Assembly: GCA_020466095.1 (NCBI GenBank)
Contig: CM035808.1
Location: 30,950,959-31,014,958, forward strand
Source of the DNA: Chlorops oryzae
Lineage: Eukaryota > Arthropoda > Insecta > Diptera > Chloropidae
Direction: 5' to 3'
Length of the DNA: 64,000 nt
Under the pieces are notes generated by a model. The model was not told the origin of the DNA and ran no database searches. It saw only the letters and a list, made by a program, of their open reading frames with translations. Below, one piece after another: positions 48,552 to 59,504 of this stretch (its first letter is position 1; the number at the start of each line of letters is the position of its first letter). A program made the position numbers and the translations under genes.

Positions 48552-49299
48552 ATGCTCGTGCCGTCGGATATGATAGCGGCACAGTCCAAAATGGTCTACC
48601 AAATGAACAAATATTGCGCCGATCGTGTGCAAACACGCAAAGCGACAATACACAAGCAAATCCAGGAGGTTTGCCGCATCGTTCAGGATGTCCTCAAGGA
48701 AGTCGAAGTCCAGGAGCCGCGCTTCATTTCCTCACTCAACGATTACAACGGGCGCTTCGAGGGGCTCGAAGTGATCTCGCCAACGGAATTCGAAATAATC
48801 ATTTACCTCAATCAAATGGGTGTGCTAAATTTCGTCGACGACGGTACACTGCCCGGCTGTGCTGTGCTCAAGCTAAGCGACGGCCGCAAACGTTCGATGT
48901 CATTGTGGGTGGAATTTATCACAGCTTCGGGTTATTTATCGGCGCGTAAAATTCGCTCACGTTTTCAGACGCTCGTCGCGCAAGCGTGTGATAAATGTGC
49001 GTACCGTGATATTGTGAAAATGATCGCCGATACGACGGAAGTCAAATTGCGTATACGCGAACGTATTATCGTACAAATAACGCCCGCCTTCAAATGTGCC
49101 GGTCTATGGCCTCGCTCAGCATCGCACTGGCCATTGCCCGGCATACCGTGGCCGCATCCGAATATTGTTGCCGAAGTTAAGACTGAAGGATTCGATATGC
49201 TGTCGAAGGAATGCATTGCACTGCAGGGTAAAAACTCCGCTATGGAAGGTGATGCCTGGGTGCTCAGCTTTACGGATGCCGAGAATCGCTTGCTTCAAG
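48552..49299 (+). CDS. mab-21: mab-21 coding exon 1
   Basis: Encodes residues 1-249 and the first base of codon 250: the N-terminal helix and the whole nucleotidyltransferase-like core, to ...AENRLLQ. The donor is GTAAGA after CAAG. Reading on past the donor gives a short lysine-rich tail that does not match the family, confirming the splice site. Confidence 0.95.
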
Positions 49300-52200
49300 G
49301 TAAGAACTTCAAAAAAAAAATTTTTTTTTAAATAAAAAAAATTATAATGAAAAGCCGTCGGTAGTCGGTTATCTCAGTTAAAGCATCTCTCTTAGAAGGA
49401 CTAATTTTGGGAATGCTTTAGTGCTCCTGATTCTTCCAATAGTTTCCTGCTGAGCGGACACCTCTGTTAAGCGGACATACATATTTTTCGGTCCCGTAGG
49501 TGTCCGCTTAAGAGAACGTACACTGTACTTCCCTCAACAGTAACATCCCATAAAGGCTGCAAAATTTAATGGCGGGTTACCCGATTTTCTGAGTTTTTAT
49601 ACGATTTTGACAAGTTTTGGAATTATGTCTTGGCGTTCAATGTGTTAAGTGGATATGAGTTTGAAGAGTTTTAACAAATTAAAGGTTCTTTCCAAAAATT
49701 CGACTCGATTCTGGATTTTGAATAACTAATCATATTATTATTATTATTGCTCTTATTGGACTTTCAGTCCCGAATTTCATTAGCAATCTTTGTTAGAACT
49801 TGATTACGTTTGAAATTCAAGGCTCGAATCTCTCGAAGCAAAAACAAAAAACTTGATCACTTGATCGTGCCCATATCAGCTTGATATCTTTTAATTTATA
49901 GCTCATTAAATCAAACGGCATTACGGTTCTCAAATAAATCAGTCGACATTAAATGTGTCTTTGATTGCCTCACAGCAGTGTTTGGTTGAACCGGGGTCTC
50001 ATTTTTGTGACACTCATTCTCTTTCGTTTTCGTTGGATTCTTAAGACAAAGCATATGAATTTCGTGTAAAATAATTTTTCACTGCCTTGTGACGTTCGGA
50101 GATAATCAGGTGTACCTAATTTCTGACATTTGGACAGCTGTTTCAATCGGTTATTTTTTCAGTTTGTTTTTAGCAAGTGGGTGACTTAAACTGTATCAAT
50201 ACAGACAAATATTATGCAAAAGGGATATGCAAATTATACAGAAAATAATCATATAAAAACTTACCCATAGAAGGCTCTAGTTGTACCAGACCAGAAGGCA
50301 CAAGAGTTGCGAGGAATCTTTCGAGATCACTTCCAAACCACTTTAAATTTGATAAGGTTTTCTTCTTATAGTAACCGAGCGTCATAGTTTTTCTCCTTTG
50401 TCCCGCCTTTGCTGCTGTTTATGACTATAGCCAGATATGCCTTCATGATCGGTGTAGGGAGTCAAATATTATTCTCTGTTCCGTCAGCAAATCTTACATT
50501 TTAAACACGCGATAGTGCGTCGTGTTGTGATTTCTGTAGAACTTATTGATTGACATGCTTCCCGGTGAAACGCACGAATCTCTCATTGAATTTGATAACT
50601 TAATCGATTCCATATCAGCTTCATTGCGATTTATTTATAGGTCGTTATATCAATCGGAATTATGGGTCTCATATAAATCAGTTGATATTTGACGTGTCCG
50701 TGAATTATTCCTTATAAGTATTTTCTCCGAATATTTGGTCATCGTACGAAAGTTTATGGAATTTCCCGCATATCGTTTTATGGCGGTGATTTTATTGTCG
50801 ATCGTCGTTTATTAGTTGCCTTTCTTCCGGGGTAATAAATTGTCATTGGAAAACACAATGTTGATCCCTATTTCAAAGAGAGAAAAACTTTTTTAATGAA
50901 GTTTCAAATTTGGCATGTCAAGTGATAATACTTTAAAATGAATGGTAACGGGTAAATGCTACATGACATTTCTAGGTGTATCGTAATGTAACTTGGTACA
51001 CTCTAATCTAGAGTTCCAGTTATTTTCAAGAAAAAGGGGGTCGTAAGGTTCGAAACGAGCCACATTAACGCTCAAAAAAATCTTCCCAATTGATTCAGTC
51101 GAAATATGACAAAATTTATTTCATTTCTTAGGAATGTTTGATCCAAAAAATCTGTACCAAATATCACCTCACAAGTACTTCAGTCGGACGCGGTTCTTGA
51201 ACTTGAAAATTATTAACCCATATTTCTTTCATAGTGAGCAATAAAACCAACCGAACAAACAAAGCTTTGGTTAAATAGACTTGGCCGTACGTCATGAGGG
51301 AAACTTAATGGGACAATGCTTGAGCGAGTCGTAGGTGTGACTAATGTAATCTCCTTTCACTAAAACACATTCACAGTTCACAGAACACATTCCCTCCCTA
51401 CGCACCATGGCCGGGGCACTATCCTGACTGTTCATTTGGTTAAATAGGACTAATTTAGCAATAATGTAACTAAAATTTTACCAGGTATTAAGACATCTTT
51501 TCGTATGTTTCGATATGATCTTCCTTTTCAGCTAAGAAGTTTATGGAAATAATGGAGGTTTCTAAGAATCTGAGCTTAACATTATTGAAGTTGAGATAAG
51601 TAAGCATTCTTTTATTATAGGCAGAGTACTTATTATATAGAAGAGCACTTAAAATATTCTCAAATCGAATCTGTTAATGGTTCTATGGTATGGCATTTAA
51701 AATGAAATATATATATCCCTCACTAAAAATCTTCTTTTCTTCTTCTTCTTGCATGAATCAAGTATCCCGGCCTATCCCGGGGTCCCATTTTACTTTGTCC
51801 ATCTAACGCTGTTTCGGACGCCCTTGATATCTGCATTTTTAGCGTGTAACCCTTTTTGGTCGAGCTGTTGTCATTTGCTCTGAGGACATTCTTTTAATTT
51901 CGTTAAAAGTCCTTCAAATTTGCATCAAACAATCTAGGCTCGATCTTGTACTAATCATTTCAAGCTATCTCAGGTTAAGGAAGGCTAATAATTGAATTAC
52001 AATTTAAGCACATCCTTAAGCCCACCCTTAAGAATTACATAGTTTTTAGGCAACACTTGAAAGCCATACGTTTTTTTTTTTCTTTAATAATATCCCGTCT
52101 AAAGTAAGCAACGTAAAATCGTGGAGTCTAAAAAGGGGATATGAGAGAAGAAATGATAAATTGAACAGTATCAGTACGGCAACCTTCTTTTCTAAAGGCA

Positions 52201-53394
52201 ATCCAATCAATGGATTTTTGAAATCATTTCTTCTCAATTTCTGAAGACCTCACCTGAGACATTGCGGTTCATTTAAGAGATATTACCGAACTGAAGACAA
52301 CCTCTAAGGAGTATAGTAAGGAAAGAATTAGAGAGTTCGATCGCAATAAAAAGTATAATCAGTTCACTCTCATATTGCAGAGAGACCGTAAACTATACAT
52401 CCCACTAAGTTCGGATTTACAAGATAACCTTATTCGCTACAGAATATTTATTTCTGAAGGACAGCAGTATATCGCTTGAGTCTTAGCCTTTGAATAAATC
52501 CATTTACAGCAGAAGAAAAGTTTCCGCTTTTTTAATATATCAATCTGCAGTAAAGGGTTAAGAAATAAAAGTTTTCTGAAGCAATAATGCCCCTAAACAT
52601 TTTCCGTCACATTCTGAGCATCCCATGCAAAAAATTTAAGAGTCTACATATTTTTGGAGTTGAAAATATTCTTCTAAGATCTTTGGTTATTTATATTAAC
52701 CTTTTCTTCCCCTTTTTAAACAAATCTGCTCCCTTTGTAAAGGGTTATTAGTTTCTGAAGAATGGTTTTTTTTGACACTTATTGTATGAAAATTGCAAGT
52801 AGGTAACGTATTAGGCTTAAAAGGACCCAAATCTTAAGTAGAACAAGAATGGCTTAAAGGTTAGAAAAATTTTTCTGATCACCCAATCCTGTATAAAAGA
52901 TCAAGGCGTCAAGGGAATAAAGCGCCTGTGTGATTTGACCGAAATAGAGAGAGGCAGAAAGAACCCATTTGATAGATTTTCTATTATTTAATACTGAACT
53001 TATGCACACGACTTGAATAAAATTTCTCTCTTTTTCATTTTTAGGTGCCAGCCGACGACGTTGCTTAAGTATTCTCAAGACCCTGCGTGATCGTCACTTG
53101 GATTTACCTGGCAATCCGGTGACGTCATATCACTTGAAAACGCTTCTGCTCTACGAATGTGAGAAGCATCCGCGGGAAATGGAGTGGGAGGAGAACTGTA
53201 TAGCCGATCGTATAAACGGAATATTCTTACAATTGATCTCGTGCTTGCAGTGCCGACGGTGTCCGCACTATTTTCTACCAAACATGGACTTATTCAAAGG
53301 AAAATCTCCGGGCGCCCTCGAGAACGCTGCCAAGCAAGTCTGGCGATTAACGCGAATTATGCTTACGAATGTACGTTGCTTAGAAGAATTATAA
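48552..53394 (+). CDS. mab-21: mab-21 / MAB21L1-type protein, two coding exons
   Basis: Coding exons 48552-49299 and 53045-53394, joined in phase 1 (GTAAG...TTTTTAG), give 365 residues plus TAA. The family is a developmental regulator in animals with a nucleotidyltransferase fold related to cGAS; biochemical activity is unsettled. Seen: near-invariant blocks VLKEVEVQEPRFISSL (residues 48-62), EGLEVISPTEFE (70-81), DDGTLPGCAVLKLSDGRKRS (96-115), LWVEFITASGYLSARKIRSR, and the C-terminal CLQCRRCPHYFLPN block. Met7 (MIAAQ) aligns with the vertebrate start, so this form has a six-residue extension and otherwise vertebrate-like length (359). The first ATG is preferred because the extension is in frame and follows a long 5' leader. 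The coding sequence is locally GC-richer than its surroundings. Confidence 0.97.
49300..53044 (+). other. mab-21 intron
   Basis: A 3.7-kb intron with GTAAG and TTTTTAG ends. It holds a partial pogo-like MITE (49436-49525) near its 5' end and an ATT microsatellite near 49734. No coding exon was recognised. Confidence 0.85.
49436..49525 (-). mobile_element. Pogo-like MITE fragment in the mab-21 intron
   Basis: On the minus strand it starts CAGTGTACGTTCTCTTAAGC and contains GCGGACACCTACGGGACCG, matching 59358-59502. TA lies outside the intact end; the other end is lost. Confidence 0.55.
53045..53394 (+). CDS. mab-21: mab-21 coding exon 2
   Basis: Begins after a pyrimidine-rich acceptor (CTCTCTTTTTCATTTTTAG). 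Encodes the C-terminal helical region: RRRCLSILKTLRDRH, YECEKHPREMEWEENC, the cysteine cluster CLQCRRCPHYF and the ALENAAKQVWRLTR helix, ending LEEL-stop. Confidence 0.95.
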
Positions 53395-54957
53395 ATTCAG
53401 TGTGCCATAATAATTATTAGTTAAAAAGAGAAAAAACTTAATTTTATTTAGGAATGTTTCCTGTGAAAAAGGGAACTCGACTTTCAGTTTCATTAAAGGA
53501 TTTTTTATTTTTTTTATTTATTTATTTATATAATTGATGCCAATCTTTCCTTTTGGTCTCGCACTCAATCCTCTATTTATCGAAATTATTCAACGATTTT
53601 AAGCTACACATGCATAGGGCAAGCTTTATGTAAAAATCAAAATCCCAAAAATTAAGCTTAGCGTATTTTTAAGTTCACAGTTATTTAGAAAGTCTAGCTG
53701 TTATAGATCCTTAAGTTTAAGTCTCAATTTAAGCTGCTTTAAAAAAGTATACGCATTTAGGTTCCTTGATGAACTATTTAGCTAAGATTTGAACCGTTTA
53801 TGTGCTTGAATATTAGAAGTTGTTTTGATTAAGTGCATTTTTCGTTATAATTGCTATAAAAAAATATTTTAAATTTATTTATTTGTTATCCAAAAGTTAG
53901 TGAGTATGATGAATAAAAAGAAATTTAAAAAAAAATAAAAATTAAATGCTCTCGTACCTACGTTCGTTTAACTTGAATGAGAACAAAGCCGCTGACACAT
54001 TTGGCATTTTAAATTACAAAAACAAGTCGTTTCGGTGACAGTTTACAATGACCACAAATTTCAAGGGTTAATAAAATTTATTTTCTTGCAGTTTTTGGCA
54101 ATTCAAATTGAATCGCTGGTCGAAGCGCTAATGATGTGCCAGCGACATTTTCGGTCCGCTTAACATCTCAAACACGTTTCGTTTCGATCGATAAATCTTT
54201 GAGACGAACAAAGTACATCAATCGTCCGTTTTTATTGTTGACCGGCGCAAATTTATTACCAAAATATTATATTTGAAGATTAAAATAAACGAAAGCGGAC
54301 GATATGCAATTTTGAGTCATTGTCGAAAATGGGTAAAAATTTTGATTGCTTTATTCGAGCAAAGAGGGGAAAAAGTCAATTTTTTCAATATTTAGTTAAT
54401 TTTTTTGTTTGTGATTTTTCAAAAGGCATCATTAATTTGACCATAAATCATAGAGAATTTCACTTTTTTATTTTGCTATTGAGTTGGGGCAATCCCATCC
54501 AAACGAAAGCATTAGGAAAAAATATTCGAAAGCATATTTCTCTCCAAAAATGAACTCTTGATTGAAATTATGAAACAGTTTTAAAGCTCTCTTTAACCTT
54601 TTGATTACCGTTGAAACAACACATAACCCAAATTACGAATTATGAGTACGAATCCCCGTATAAATGCACCCTGGATATAAGCAATATCCGCTTATACGCA
54701 CGCGAATTTGGGTCATGTGCATAAAATTTTCATACACGAAGCTCCGCTTATAAGCACTCCCCACTTATAACCACTTTTTTTCGTATATTTTGCACTCTGC
54801 TTATATCCAGGGAATACTGTATTTATTTCTCATACTGTTTGGTTCCCATTTAATCAAATTTTTATTACTGTAAGTATGAAAGCATCTCTTTGAATGAAAA
54901 GAACATACCAAATGGTTATAAGATTTGGATAACACAAGTTTACAAATAAAGGCCAAC
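53395..54957. other. mab-21 3' flank, non-coding
   Basis: Presumably contains the mab-21 3' UTR. AATAAA occurs at about 53913 but no single signal stands out. A small inverted-repeat element lies at 54669-54813. Confidence 0.45.
54669..54813. mobile_element. Possible pogo/Tigger-like MITE
   Basis: CCCTGGATATAAGC (54669-54682) and its exact complement GCTTATATCCAGGG (54800-54813) enclose further GCTTATA words; the outer right side reads ATACTGTA. Such GCTTATA...CAG repeats are typical of pogo-like ends; the outer left end is decayed. Confidence 0.45.
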
Positions 54958-55592
54958 TTTTGGACCAGAAAAACTGGATAGCGACCCTATAGGAATTTTT
55001 CGTGCTGATTCCGAATCTGGTACCCGTTTTTCTCTATCACGTCAAGTTTTTGAGAAATCGTTAAATAACGGTTTTTGACATTTTTACCTATAGTCTATGT
55101 CAATAATGAGGTCGTAGACCCTATATGCCTTAACCGATTTCATAGTTTTTGGTACTCATATGAAAGAGGAATGACAACGCAACATATACTTTATACACAA
55201 ATTTGGAATTGATTCAGTAACTTGGAAGCTATAGGGCAAAAAACGCGATGCTGATTTCCAATTTTTAGCGATTTTGTTTAAAAACTTGAAATTCAAATGG
55301 TTATAATTTCCGAACCAAGGCTGGTATTCCAGGTCTTAATACTTTGAATGAAAGAACAATCAATTGAAAAAGTTTTGAGCCTAAAACAAAACAAAAATCC
55401 GTTGCGTCGTTCTAATTTTATGAGGATTTTCGCTGAAAATGACAAAAACGAATTTTTATTTTTGGTATATTCTTCGCTCGTTCATATGTATATTTCAGTT
55501 CGAATTGTGTATGTTGGTAAAACTGGCTTAAAAAAACATAAAACTTAAATTCTATTTTAAACCTATCTTTAAAGCTAAAACCAATTTAAACT

Positions 55593-56357
55593 TTAAAAAT
55601 GAACAGAATTTGAACTGAGCCTTTTGTATTGTTTACTATCTGTTTCGCGTATAAGGGACCAGCAATAGTCACTCAACATTCCTTCATCCCAAAAGCCCTT
55701 ATAATTTTTTTCAATCCTCTGTAGGTCCTGTTGAATGCGCTCTCCTTGTTCGTCACTAGTTTTGCCCAAGTTTTCGGGGAAGAAATCCAAATGTGAGTGG
55801 AGAAAATGTATTTTTAGTGACATCCGAACTCCCATTTTTCGATAATTTTTCAAGAGTCCTCCAACTATTTTTATGTAGTTGTCGCTTTTTTTATTTCCCA
55901 AAAAATTTCCCACAACGTCTTTAAATGATGACCAAGCAGCTGCTTCTATAGGTGACAGATGTTTCGAAAAGTGTTCATCACGCATGATTTTTCTGATGTC
56001 TGGTCCAATAAAAACACCTTCTTTAATTTTGGCATAGGAAATTTTCGGAAAAAATTTAATCAAATATTGGAAGGCTGGTCCATCTCGCTGCAGCGCCTTT
56101 ACGAAATTTTTGAATAGACCCAGCTTGATGTGTAAAGGAGGTAGGAAAATGTTGTTGGGGTCGACAAGTGGAATGGCGGAGACACTTTGTTGCCCTGGCG
56201 TATATTGAAAGCGAGTCGGCCAATTTTTCTTTTTGTAGTGATGCTCCGTAGCGCGGCTATCCCATAGACAAAGGAAGCAACAATGTTTTGTAAACCCTGA
56301 TTGCATTCCTTGAGTGACTATTGCTGGTCCCTTATACGCGAAACAGATAGTAAACAA
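55593..56357 (-). pseudogene. N-terminally truncated, chimeric transposon-associated protein
   Basis: 254-codon frame. Residues 17-254 look like a real, well-kept protein: CxxC-type FLCLWDSRA near the start, PLVDPNNIFLPPLHIKLGL, FVKALQRDGPAFQYL, RMSLKIHFLHSHLDFFPENL and a DYCWSLIRE end. From memory this resembles a multi-copy family of uncharacterised proteins in arthropod and cnidarian genomes that behaves like a transposon component; I cannot name it. The frame lacks the family's N-terminal part: residues 1-16 are antisense to the protein's own C-terminus, created by the inverted arm. Family assignment moderate, truncation clear. Confidence 0.7.
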
Positions 56358-56393
56358 TACAAAAGGCTCAGTTCAAATTCTGTTCATTTTTAA
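56310..56393 (+). pseudogene. Inverted duplicate of the C-terminal 27 codons
   Basis: On the plus strand this reads the same 27 residues and stop (LSDYCWSLIRE... to VHF) as the minus-strand end at 55593-55676. It has no upstream frame of its own. Confidence 0.8.
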
Positions 56394-57026
56394 AGTTTAA
56401 ATTGGTTTTAGCTTTAAAGATAGGTTTAAAATAGAATTTAAGTTTTATGTTTTTTAAGCCAGTTTTACCAACATACACAATTCGAACTGAAATATACATA
56501 TGAACGAGCGAAGAATATACCAAAAATAAAAATTCGTTTTTGTCATTTTCAGCGAAAATCCTCATAAAATTAGAACGACGCAACGGATTTTTTTTTGTTT
56601 TAGGCTCAAAATTTTTTCAATTGATTGTTCTTTCATTCAAAGTATTAAGACCTGGAATACCAGCCTTGGTTCGGAAATTATAACCATTTGAATTTCAAGT
56701 TTTTAAACAAAATCGCTAAAAATTGGAAATCAGCATCGCGTTTTTTGCCCTATAGCTTCCAAGTTACTCAATCAATTCCAAATTTGTGTATAAAGGATAT
56801 GTTGCGTTGTCATTCCTCTTTCATATGAGTACCAAAAACTATGAAATCGGTTAAGGCATATAGGGTCTACGACCTCATTATTGACATAGACTATAGGTAA
56901 AAATGTCAAAAACCGTTATTTAACGATTTCTCAAAAACTTGACGTGATAGAGAAAAACGGGTACCAGATTCGGAATCAGCACGAAAAATTCCTATAGGGT
57001 CGCTATCCAGTTTCTCTGGTCCAAAA

Positions 57027-59357
57027 CCTTGTATACCTGTGTAATAGAACTCAATGGCATACTACGCCACTAGTGATATATAACTTTGATAGTGATAAGG
57101 TTAACAAACCGTCCTCATTTAAAGAACTTTACACATTTTTTTCAATAAGAATATTAGAGAATTTATCTGCGAGACTAGTGTATGTGTCTCTCGTTCCAAA
57201 ATAATCCCGCTTGTATCTCGAAGTCGAATAACTGTATATTTGAGGGACCGAAATGCTTCAGAAAGAGTCCTCATCTATCTACTCGTCTTACCTAAAATCT
57301 GGAATCTCGAGACGTACATTAACACACAATTCAGATTAAAGGAATGTACCTATAACAAATCTTAGGGGATCTCTCACAAGGTGCTTCTCAAGACCATTGG
57401 AGGACATCAATAATCATGCATTTTGATTCAAACCGATTTCACCGTTTCGACTCTCTGATGTTTTTTTTATCGAACATACAGATAACAAAAACGAGTAAAA
57501 ACATCACTCTCTTATTTCCGTAAAAACGAGTGCAATAAACTTTAAATCGTTTATGTTAAACTTTAAACGGCGCTTAAAAAATGGCAGTAATACGAAAGAT
57601 ATGGCTACGTTTCGTCCGGGAATCAGTATCAGTACCTTAAAGTAATGTTGCATAACGTTGAAGGGACGAGTCTAACTAAGCCACAACTTGTGTGGCCGTT
57701 CTTTTGAGCCTCACTAAGGTAACAAGGTGTAATTAGGGCCTCTTATGCTGTCATCGCCAGGCGCAGTTGATTATAGGTCTCTGTCGACAAAAAAGGTAAA
57801 TATTAATTTAATTTCCCTACAATTTTTAAGGCAAAAGGGAGAGACAGAGATAGAGAGCGAAAGCGAGAGAGCGAATAAGCAACATGAATCGAAGTACTAA
57901 GTACGCCCTTGAGGCATTCACCATGGATTGGAGTGCTCCTCACAAAACACGTATCGTGTAGCTTGCATACATTTTATTTATTTATTTATTTTTTTCATAT
58001 TCTCATCTTAATTGGAAAGCATTTAACCTTCGAAGAAAAGTGGCTATATAAGAACGTAAGCGGCATAATAACAGGTTGAAGAAGCGTTTGTATTATGGGT
58101 AAGAAGAACTTTACGTGTCCATAGTTAATTATGTGCTTGTTTTACTTGACAAAAGCAGGCAATGCAACAATTTCGGTTATTGTTTTGAATCGATTTTTAA
58201 ATTCTTAATAAAAGTTGTTTTCTTTTTTGGTATTCCAAATCCATTCGATGGACTTTCGATAAAAATTATTTCTAAGAATTTCAACGACTATTTGTGTCAA
58301 AACGTGAGCCTAGAACGAAACAATGCTCGCCCATTTCAATACATTGTCACATCACATCGATTCCGGGAAAGCATAAAAATCGAAAAGCTTCTGAAGTAGA
58401 GACAGCGAGACAAAGTCCAACCTCAATGAAAAGCAAAGGCATACGATAACGTATTCAATTAACCTGATCGAGACCGATATTGTTACTAACCAATAATTTC
58501 TTTCTGTCAAGGCCAACAACCAGCTGCATTTCGAATTGAGTCAACTTGGATACGCGCGATCGTGCTGTAGAATCTCCCTTTTGAAACAAAAGGCCGCGTT
58601 AAAAAACAAAGCCTAAATCAATCACTGCACATGTCAGCGTTCTCAACATTTCATTGTTATGCCCCTCTTCGTTGGAGACTTGGCATCAAAAAAGTTCGAG
58701 ACAAAAAAAAAGCAAACGAACAAACAAGAGAAATATCACTCGATTCCGAAGAAGAAAAAAAATAAAATGTCAACATAAAAGGCAATACAAAAGGGCCGAC
58801 AACTGACTGAGGTAGAGCAACTAACCCTGCTCCAGTATGCTCCCCGCTTAGAAGCTACATTGGCTTGGGTTTGAACCAAAAGTTTTATTCCTTCTTTTTT
58901 GTTCTTTTCGGAGAGGTATTCTAAGTTTTCAGGCATCATTAGAGACGGAGCAACATGTTGCATTATATGATAAAAAAAAAACTTTTAAGGGCAAGAGATA
59001 AGTTTCAGCTTTCTGAAGGACCGAGTCTGCGTTTTAGTTGAATGGGCAATTGAAAAGTTTTCAAAGGTAATTAGGAAATTTACACGTCCTCATCGAAAAA
59101 TCTTTCAATGAAAACATTTTTCTCCAACGACCTTCACCCAACCATATTCTATCAAATTGCTAACGTCAAACTATAAACATATTTATATGATTGTTCGGAA
59201 ATTTTTAAATATCATCATCGTCTTCATTTTTATCTTCATCATTTTATTACAATCCCCATCTGAAACCAAATGCTTCTGATAATCATCTCTATTAACATAA
59301 ATTTTATTTGGCACTGACTTTTATTTTTTCTCTCTTTAGTTGATCCATTTTCGTATA
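57027..59357. other. Non-coding, no gene supported
   Basis: Includes a GA/GAGAG-rich patch (57838-57878), TTTA repeats near 57970, and a 94-codon frame (58115-58399) without a recognised domain. Confidence 0.45.
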
Positions 59358-59502
59358 CAGTGAACTCTCTCCTTGCGGACACTCCTAATAAACGGACTCA
59401 TTTTGGGAGAACTCTAGTATATTTGCTTCTCAAATAGTTTCCTTTTGAGCGGACATAGGACATAGCGGTCCCGTAGGTGTTCGCTTAAGAGAGAGTACAC
59501 TG
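59358..59502. mobile_element. Pogo-like MITE, 145 bp, TA flanks
   Basis: Starts CAGTGAACTCTCTCCTTGCG; the complement of the other end reads CAGTGTACTCTCTCTTAAGC. TA is duplicated at 59356-59357 and 59503-59504. A related partial copy lies in the mab-21 intron. Confidence 0.7.
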
Positions 59503-59504
59503 TA

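Larger units (their letters stand above)
54958..57026. mobile_element. Fold-back transposon derivative, ~718-bp inverted arms
   Basis: Arms 54958-55676 and 56310-57026 are near-perfect inverted copies (a few single-base changes), beginning TTTTGGACCAG at both outer ends. The 633-bp unique centre carries part of a transposon-type protein gene on the minus strand. No convincing target duplication was found at the outer ends. The arms include the coding sequence for the last 27 residues of that protein, so they are not simple terminal repeats (see findings). Confidence 0.85.
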
